Assembly (NCBI RefSeq): GCF_900239935.1
Contig: NZ_LT965928.1
Location: 928,197-992,196 of the forward strand
Direction of reading: 5' to 3'
Length of the DNA stretch: 64,000 bases
Source: Pseudoalteromonas carrageenovora IAM 12662
GTDB taxonomy: Bacteria; Pseudomonadota; Gammaproteobacteria; Enterobacterales; Alteromonadaceae
Below the pieces are notes generated by a model that did no database searches, was not told the DNA's origin, and worked only from the letters and a program-made list of their open reading frames with translations. Within the stretch, counting starts at the first letter, position 1; the number at the start of each line of letters is the position of its first letter. A program made the position numbers and the translations under genes. This document shows, piece after piece, positions 58,344 to 64,000 of this stretch.

Positions 58344-58367
58344 AGACATCTATACATCTAGAGGTTG
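58344..58367. promoter_or_regulatory. MetJ operator (met boxes) upstream of metA
   Basis: Three adjacent 8-mers AGACATCT, ATACATCT, AGAGGTTG match the met box AGACGTCT at about 7, 6 and 5 of 8 positions. They lie 70 bases before the metA start. MetJ bound to S-adenosylmethionine would repress the operon. Confidence 0.65.
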
Positions 58368-58436
58368 ATATTTTTGGCGTTCTGTTCATAATGAGAGCGT
58401 ATTAATTCTCGGTTTTTATGAGCAGGAGCTTAAAGG

Positions 58437-59384
58437 ATGCCAATTACAGTTAAAGACGAACTACCGGCTATTGCCCGTTTACGCGAAGAAAACGTGTTTG
58501 TAATGCCAAAAAGTCGTGCAAAAACGCAAGAAATACGTCCAATGCGTTTGGCTATTTTAAATTTAATGCCTAATAAAGTAGAAACCGAAGTACAGTTTAT
58601 TCGTTTGCTTGCAAATTCGCCCCTGCAAGTAAATGTAGAGCTATTGCGCTTAGATACGCACCGTAGCAGTAGCAACTCAGAAGAGCACCTAGATACTTTT
58701 TACCGTTATTTTTCAGAAGTAAAAGACAATAACTACGATGCCTTATTAGTAACTGGCGCACCACTAGCACACCTAGAATACGACGATGTAGCCTACTGGG
58801 ACGAGCTAAAAGTTATTATTGATTGGGCAGAGCAGCACGTTACCTCTACGTTGTTTTCGTGCTGGGCGGCGCATGCAGCGCTGTATCATCGTTACAACTT
58901 AAAGCGTGATTTGAAAGAAGATAAACTATGTGGCGTGTTTACCCACCAGTGTTATTTTGATCACGGTGCATTAACTCGTGGCTTCGACGACACCTTTTTA
59001 GTGCCGCACTCACGTTATGGCCACATTGATATAAATAAAATTAATGCCTGCGAAGATATAGTGGTATTGGCAGGCTCCGAAAAAGTAGGCGCTTACTTAA
59101 TGAAAAATAAGTCGGGCAGCCAAGTGTTTATAACCGGCCACCCAGAATACGATGCCGACACATTAAAAGCTGAGTACGAACGCGATTTACAAAAAAGCCC
59201 AGATGCACCAAAACCCGAAAACTATTTTCCAGATAACGATGCAAGTAAAAAGCCGTCAAAAACGTGGCAAAGCCATGCCTTTTTGCTTTTTTCGAACTGG
59301 TTAAATTACTACGTGTACCAAACTACACCTTATGATATTAATTTAGTTAGCCAAGATGTGAGGACTAACAACTATGCCGAATAA
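58437..59384 (+). CDS. metA: Homoserine O-succinyltransferase
   Basis: 315 residues. The MetA-type glutamine-amidotransferase fold has the nucleophile C142 in [11 protein letters not shown] and the catalytic H235 and E237 in FITGHPEYD. It begins [12 protein letters not shown], as known MetA proteins do. It acylates homoserine with succinyl-CoA (some homologues use acetyl-CoA), the first committed step of methionine synthesis. AGGAG lies nine bases upstream, with MetJ boxes before it. The gene overlaps the next by 11 bases. Confidence 0.95.
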   Translation: MPITVKDELPAIARLREENVFVMPKSRAKTQEIRPMRLAILNLMPNKVETEVQFIRLLANSPLQVNVELLRLDTHRSSSNSEEHLDTFYRYFSEVKDNNYDALLVTGAPLAHLEYDDVAYWDELKVIIDWAEQHVTSTLFSCWAAHAALYHRYNLKRDLKEDKLCGVFTHQCYFDHGALTRGFDDTFLVPHSRYGHIDINKINACEDIVVLAGSEKVGAYLMKNKSGSQVFITGHPEYDADTLKAEYERDLQKSPDAPKPENYFPDNDASKKPSKTWQSHAFLLFSNWLNYYVYQTTPYDINLVSQDVRTNNYAE

Positions 59385-60447
59385 CGTGCCAAACAAAAAT
59401 AAGCAAAGCGAATTAAGCGCTGCGCTAAAACAGCGTATTTTAATTTTAGATGGTGCAATGGGCACCATGATCCAAACTCACAAGCTTGAAGAAGAAGACT
59501 ACCGAGGTGAGCGCTTTAAAGACTGGCACGTGCTAATAAAAGGCAATAACGATTTATTAAGTCTTACCAAACCCGAGTTAATTGCCGATATACACCGCAG
59601 CTTTTTAGTCGCCGGTGCAGATATTATTGAAACCAATACTTTTAACTCAACCACCATTTCGATGGAAGATTACGACATGGCAAGTATAAGCCGTGAGGTA
59701 AACTTAGAGTCAGCTAAACTTGCGCGCGCTATATGTGACGAGTTCACCGCTAAAAATCCAGAAAAACCACGCTATGTAGCGGGTGTTTTAGGGCCAACAT
59801 CTAAAACCTGTTCTATCTCGCCAGATGTAAACGATCCGGGTTACCGTAACGTAACGTTTGATAAGTTGGTTACTGCTTATGTTGAGTCTACTCTTGCATT
59901 AATGGAAGGCGGCGCTGATTTAATACTTATCGAAACCATATTTGACACCCTCAATGCAAAAGCAGCCTCATTCGCAGTAGAAGAAGCATTTGAGCAAGCA
60001 GGGCGCACATTACCTGTAATGATCTCGGGCACAATTACCGATGCCTCAGGGCGTACTCTTTCCGGGCAAACAACCGAAGCATTTTATAACTCTATTCGCC
60101 ATATAAAACCTATTTCGATTGGCCTTAACTGCGCCCTAGGGCCTGATTTACTTCGCCAATACGTAGAAGAGCTTTCGCGTGTTTGCGAAACATTTACCTC
60201 AGTACACCCTAATGCCGGTTTACCTAACGAATTTGGTGAGTACGACCTAGAAGCGGGCGATATGGCAGTCGAAATTATAGATTGGGGAAAATCGGGCTTT
60301 ATAAATATTGTTGGTGGTTGCTGTGGTACAACGCCTGCACATATTCGTGCATTTGCCAAAGGACTTGAAGGGGTAAAGCCTCGCGCATTACCAGAACTTG
60401 AAGTACGCATGCGTTTATCAGGTCTTGAAGCCTGTAACTTAAACTAG
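59374..60447 (+). CDS. metH: Methionine synthase, N-terminal homocysteine-binding module as a separate gene
   Basis: 357 residues. It corresponds only to the homocysteine-binding barrel of MetH (first ~353 residues in E. coli): [10 protein letters not shown] near 25, and zinc ligands C253 in GLNCALG and C316-C317 in GGCCGTT. It ends where the linker to the folate domain should begin ([12 protein letters not shown]). The stop TAG begins the TAGGAG ribosome-binding site of the next gene. The rest of the enzyme follows as a separate gene, so this looks like a real gene fission; both parts together have 1233 residues, close to the single-chain enzyme (1227 in E. coli). Confidence 0.88.
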   Translation: MPNNVPNKNKQSELSAALKQRILILDGAMGTMIQTHKLEEEDYRGERFKDWHVLIKGNNDLLSLTKPELIADIHRSFLVAGADIIETNTFNSTTISMEDYDMASISREVNLESAKLARAICDEFTAKNPEKPRYVAGVLGPTSKTCSISPDVNDPGYRNVTFDKLVTAYVESTLALMEGGADLILIETIFDTLNAKAASFAVEEAFEQAGRTLPVMISGTITDASGRTLSGQTTEAFYNSIRHIKPISIGLNCALGPDLLRQYVEELSRVCETFTSVHPNAGLPNEFGEYDLEAGDMAVEIIDWGKSGFINIVGGCCGTTPAHIRAFAKGLEGVKPRALPELEVRMRLSGLEACNLN

Positions 60448-60455
60448 GAGCCAAT

Positions 60456-63086
60456 ATGACACAGCAAATTGCAGTATTTACCAATGTTGGCGAGCGTACC
60501 AACGTAACTGGCTCTGCCATGTTTAAACGCTTAATCATGGAAGAAGACTATGAAGCAGCGCTTACCGTAGCCCGCGAGCAAGTAGAAAATGGCGCCCAAG
60601 TTATTGATATAAACATGGACGAAGCCATGTTGGACTCAAAAGCGGCCATGGTTAAGTTTTTAAACTTAATTGCCTCAGAGCCTGATATTTCTAAAGTACC
60701 TATTATGGTCGACTCCTCTAAATGGGAAGTAATAGAAGCAGGCTTAAAGTGTATTCAAGGCAAGGCTATTGTTAACTCAATATCGCTTAAAGAGGGCGAA
60801 GAGCCGTTTAAACGCCAAGCTAAAATTATTAAACGCTTTGGCGCAGCTGCTGTTGTTATGGCGTTTGATACCGACGGACAAGCCGACACCGCAGATAGAA
60901 AATACGAAATATGTGCGCGCAGCTACAAAATATTAGTAGAAGAGATTGGCTTCCCGCCGGAAGATATTATATTTGACCCTAATATATTTGCCGTAGCCAC
61001 CGGTATAGAAGAGCACGACAATTACGCCGTAGAATTTATTGAAGGCACACGCCTCATTAAACAAAACTTACCGCACTGTAAAGTGTCGGGCGGGGTGTCT
61101 AATGTATCGTTTTCGTTTAGGGGCAATAATCCTGTACGCGAAGCCATTCACTCGGTGTTTTTATACCACGCGATAAAAGCGGGTATGGATATGGGGATTG
61201 TAAACGCAGGCCAGCTTGCTGTTTACGACGACATCCCAGAAGAACTTCGTAAAGCCGTAGAAGACGTAATACTTAACACCGACCCAGGTGCAGGTGAACG
61301 CCTTGTAGAAATAGCCCCTAAGTTTTCGGGCATGGCACAAGCTGAGCGCGTAGAAGATTTAGAATGGCGCACATGGCCTGTTGAAAAACGCTTAGAGCAC
61401 GCCCTTGTAAAAGGCATTACCACCTTTATAGATGAAGACACCGAAGAGTGCCGCGCAGCTGCCGATAAACCTATCCACGTGATTGAAGGGCCACTCATGG
61501 ATGGCATGAACGTGGTAGGGGATTTATTTGGCGCAGGTAAAATGTTTTTACCGCAAGTTGTTAAATCAGCCCGTGTAATGAAGCGAGCAGTGGCCTACCT
61601 AGACCCATACATAGAAGCTGAAAAAGAAGAAGGCGCCACTAATGGTAAAGTAGTTATGGCCACCGTAAAGGGCGATGTGCACGACATAGGTAAAAACATT
61701 GTAGGCGTAGTACTGCAATGTAATAACTACGAAGTAATCGACCTAGGCGTAATGGTACCTGCCGAAAAAATACTGCAAACCGCTATTGACGAAAAAGCCG
61801 ACATAATCGGCCTTTCGGGTTTAATTACCCCATCGCTTGACGAAATGGTACACGTAGCCAAAGAAATGACTCGTAGAGGTTTTGAGCTCCCACTAATGAT
61901 TGGCGGCGCAACGACCTCTAAAGCGCATACTGCAGTAAAAATTGAGCCACAGTACGACAAAGGCGTAGTGTACGTAAATAACGCCAGCCGTGCAGTGGGC
62001 GTAGTATCGAGTTTATTATCAAAAGAGCTAAAACCAGCCTTTCTAGAAAAAACAAAAGCCGAGTACGTAAAAGTACGCGAGCAACAAGCGCGCAAAAAGC
62101 CACGTTCAAAACCGGTTACTATACAGCGTGCCCGCGATAACGCAGCCAAGCTTGATTGGGATAACTACACACCACCAGTCCCTAAAAAGCTGGGCGTGAC
62201 TGAGTTTAAAAATGTATCAATCGCCACGTTGCGTAAATATATAGATTGGACCCCATACTTTATGACGTGGTCAATCGCCGGTAAATACCCGCGCATAATG
62301 GATGATGAAGTTGTTGGCGAGCAAGCACGTAGTTTATTTAAAGACGCTAACGACATGCTCGACGACCTTGAAAAAGTAGGCAGTTTACAGCCATTGGGTG
62401 TAATTGGTTTATTCCCTGCAAACCGCGTGGGTGATGACATAGAAATTTACACCGACGAAACCCGCAAAGAGCTGTTAAACACCTCGTGCCATTTACGCCA
62501 GCAAACTGAAAAAACCGACTTTGCTAACTATTGTTTGGCTGACTACATTGCGCCAAAAGGCACACCTGATTACTTTGGTGCGTTTGCAGTAACGGGCGGT
62601 TTAGAAGAAGACGATTTAGCCAATGCGTTTGACGCACAGCAAGACGACTACAATAAAATAATGGTAAAAGCGGTTGCCGATAGGCTCGCAGAAGCCTTTG
62701 CCGAATACCTGCACGAACAAGTGCGTAAAGAGTATTGGGGATATGCACCCGATGAAAACCTGGGTAACGATGAGCTAATTCGCGAAAACTACCAAGGTAT
62801 TCGCCCAGCGCCAGGTTACCCTGCGTGCCCTGAGCATACTGAGAAAAAGAAAATTTGGCAGTTGCTCGATACCGAAAAACGCATTGGCATGCAGCTAACT
62901 AGTTCGTACGCCATGTGGCCAGGGGCTGCGGTTTCGGGCTGGTATTTCTCACACCCAGAGGCAAAATATTACGCCGTAGCATCTATTCAAAAGGATCAGG
63001 TAGAAGATTACGCCAAGCGAACCAATATGACGCTCGAAGAGGCTGAAAGGTGGCTGTCGCCTAATTTGGGGTATGAGCCAGAGTAA
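60456..63086 (+). CDS. metH: Methionine synthase, folate-, cobalamin- and activation-domain part
   Basis: 876 residues. It starts at the N-terminus of the pterin-binding domain ([13 protein letters not shown], about 8-20). The cobalamin domain has the Co-coordinating H409 in DVHDIGKN, and [13 protein letters not shown] further on. The SAM-binding activation domain includes [15 protein letters not shown] near 785. It transfers methyl from methyltetrahydrofolate via cobalamin to homocysteine bound by the companion protein. AGGAG overlaps the previous stop. Relative to the first gene it is in another frame, so a single stop-codon change cannot rejoin the two. Confidence 0.93.
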   Translation: MTQQIAVFTNVGERTNVTGSAMFKRLIMEEDYEAALTVAREQVENGAQVIDINMDEAMLDSKAAMVKFLNLIASEPDISKVPIMVDSSKWEVIEAGLKCIQGKAIVNSISLKEGEEPFKRQAKIIKRFGAAAVVMAFDTDGQADTADRKYEICARSYKILVEEIGFPPEDIIFDPNIFAVATGIEEHDNYAVEFIEGTRLIKQNLPHCKVSGGVSNVSFSFRGNNPVREAIHSVFLYHAIKAGMDMGIVNAGQLAVYDDIPEELRKAVEDVILNTDPGAGERLVEIAPKFSGMAQAERVEDLEWRTWPVEKRLEHALVKGITTFIDEDTEECRAAADKPIHVIEGPLMDGMNVVGDLFGAGKMFLPQVVKSARVMKRAVAYLDPYIEAEKEEGATNGKVVMATVKGDVHDIGKNIVGVVLQCNNYEVIDLGVMVPAEKILQTAIDEKADIIGLSGLITPSLDEMVHVAKEMTRRGFELPLMIGGATTSKAHTAVKIEPQYDKGVVYVNNASRAVGVVSSLLSKELKPAFLEKTKAEYVKVREQQARKKPRSKPVTIQRARDNAAKLDWDNYTPPVPKKLGVTEFKNVSIATLRKYIDWTPYFMTWSIAGKYPRIMDDEVVGEQARSLFKDANDMLDDLEKVGSLQPLGVIGLFPANRVGDDIEIYTDETRKELLNTSCHLRQQTEKTDFANYCLADYIAPKGTPDYFGAFAVTGGLEEDDLANAFDAQQDDYNKIMVKAVADRLAEAFAEYLHEQVRKEYWGYAPDENLGNDELIRENYQGIRPAPGYPACPEHTEKKKIWQLLDTEKRIGMQLTSSYAMWPGAAVSGWYFSHPEAKYYAVASIQKDQVEDYAKRTNMTLEEAERWLSPNLGYEPE

Positions 63087-63129
63087 AAGAGCAGCGGTCA
63101 GTTTTTAGCTTTCAGCTATCAGTAAAACA

Positions 63130-63157
63130 ATAACGAGCCAAATTGGGCTCGTTTTTC
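63130..63157 (+). terminator. Terminator after metH
   Basis: AACGAGCC-AAATT-GGGCTCGTT followed by TTTCTGTTTT. Confidence 0.85.
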
Positions 63158-63249
63158 TGTTTTAGGAACTCTTTTATTTACAAGTAGTTTATTTAGTGGA
63201 ATTATTGAGCAAAGTAATAAGCTGTTAAGTGCTAGACATGGAGAGTGAG

Positions 63250-64000
63250 ATGGACGAGGTTGTATCATTTGCCGATGAAAGTGGAATTTCGAAAGGATCA
63301 CCATGTTATACAATTGGAATCTTAAATGTTCCAAGTGGATATTTAGATAAATTTAATTTTAACATTGAGAAAATTTGCAAAGCGAGTGGGATCCAAGGTG
63401 AAATAAAGTGGGAAAAAGTAAGAAAAAGCTCAGGGCAAATCAATTTATGCTTAAATATTTTAAAATTTGTTCTAAGCAGCCCATGTACCTTTCATGCTAT
63501 TGCTGTATCAAAAGGTCCATATAAAAAGTGGCATAAAGATGAAGAAGCAGCTTTTTACACAACATATAATCAACTCCTCAATCAAAGTAGTAAAGGTTTA
63601 AATGCTAACTTTAAAGTATATATAGACCAGAAAAGTACTAAGTACCCTAAACAAGATGAAGTAATTCAAATTATTACTAATCATATGCTAGCTAAGTTGC
63701 CAACATCTTCAAAAATTGAGCTTGTATCAATGCAAAACTCTAAACTTCATTGGGGGTTGCAAGCCGTAGATGTATTAACTGGGGCAGTTAATACTGGATA
63801 CCTTTTATATTTCAACCCTAACTCTGATATGCAAATGGCAAAAAAGCTCGCTACTTTCCGAATGGCTGCAATTTTAGGTTGGGATCAATTAGCCTACGAC
63901 ACTAGGCCAAATAATATGTTCAATATCTGGCACTTTCCAATAGAAACTAGAGCTATTCCAGATACAAGGGACATAGTACCAAATTTTGCAATTCCAAATG
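63250..64000 (+). CDS. DUF3800 protein (3' truncated by window edge)
   Basis: The frame runs open from the ATG at 63250 to the end of the window, about 250 residues. The start follows GGAG at proper spacing; an in-frame ATG at 63238 is a less likely start because it contains that GGAG. The N-terminal SFADESG, the later KVYIDQKST and the HWGLQAVDVLTGAV segment (conserved Gln and Asp) are marks of DUF3800, proteins with an RNase H-like fold predicted from conserved acids. They occur singly or beside defence and mobile genes. Its function is unknown and what lies downstream cannot be seen. Codon use looks more A/T-rich than in the metH genes. Confidence 0.75.
   Translation, partial: MDEVVSFADESGISKGSPCYTIGILNVPSGYLDKFNFNIEKICKASGIQGEIKWEKVRKSSGQINLCLNILKFVLSSPCTFHAIAVSKGPYKKWHKDEEAAFYTTYNQLLNQSSKGLNANFKVYIDQKSTKYPKQDEVIQIITNHMLAKLPTSSKIELVSMQNSKLHWGLQAVDVLTGAVNTGYLLYFNPNSDMQMAKKLATFRMAAILGWDQLAYDTRPNNMFNIWHFPIETRAIPDTRDIVPNFAIPN

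Noticed and set aside
59374..63086. metH as a frameshifted pseudogene
   Set aside because: Both parts keep their catalytic residues, the break is at a domain border, and the second gene has its own well-placed ribosome-binding site.

Overview
The window looks like chromosomal DNA of a marine gammaproteobacterium of the Alteromonadales, most likely Pseudoalteromonas. This is inferred from AT-rich composition by eye, a complete Na+-pumping NADH:quinone oxidoreductase (nqrABCDEF plus apbE and nqrM), a cyoABCDE quinol oxidase operon, an S10 peptidase, many signalling genes, and gene orders shared with enterics and vibrios (ygiM/ygiF; mrcB..hemL..clcA..erpA; bolA..yajG-ampG). No species can be fixed without a database search. 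No rRNA, tRNA, CRISPR array or complete insertion sequence was recognised.

Layout. 1-6.8 kb: the tail of a CBS-like protein, ygiM, ygiF and a START-domain gene whose start codon lies at a terminator-like hairpin, a 315-bp MITE-like element, then a PhnD-like binding protein overlapping a hybrid sensor kinase. 6.85-16.2 kb: S10 peptidase, a REC-REC-GGDEF protein, glnK-amtB behind a possible sigma-54 promoter, PBP1b and a chemoreceptor. 16.3-28.6 kb: hemL, pyrB, hemJ, a ClC transporter, erpA with an IscR-type operator, a small XRE regulator, ampG-like/cyclophilin/yajG/rlmG, then alkB-like, bolA and fabV with a FadR-like palindrome. 29-36.3 kb: nqrA-F, apbE, nqrM.

36.4-37.1 kb is the most unusual stretch: five tandem copies of a 113-bp unit without a convincing gene. 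Each unit encodes a potential structured RNA ending in an intrinsic terminator. The diverged fifth copy keeps the terminator stem through compensatory base changes, and a second hairpin competes for the same bases. This suggests a tandem small-RNA or attenuator array. It is followed by an FNR box, a small membrane-protein gene and the cyo operon.

43-64 kb: a MocR regulator divergent from a GNAT-PaiB pair; a phytate/phosphate scavenging operon (TonB receptor, acid phosphatase, beta-propeller phytase) behind a PhoB-type box, divergent from a degenerate GGDEF protein and an AraC regulator; an HDAC-like protein, a PilZ protein, ettA and an outer-membrane barrel; then metA with MetJ boxes and a methionine synthase divided cleanly into two genes. 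A truncated DUF3800 gene ends the window.

Many genes form tight operons with stop/start overlaps (ygiF-START, GNAT-paiB, nqrC-nqrD, cyoC-cyoD, metA-metH). Several start codons were moved from the longest open frame to a better ribosome-binding site; the reasons are given in the entries.
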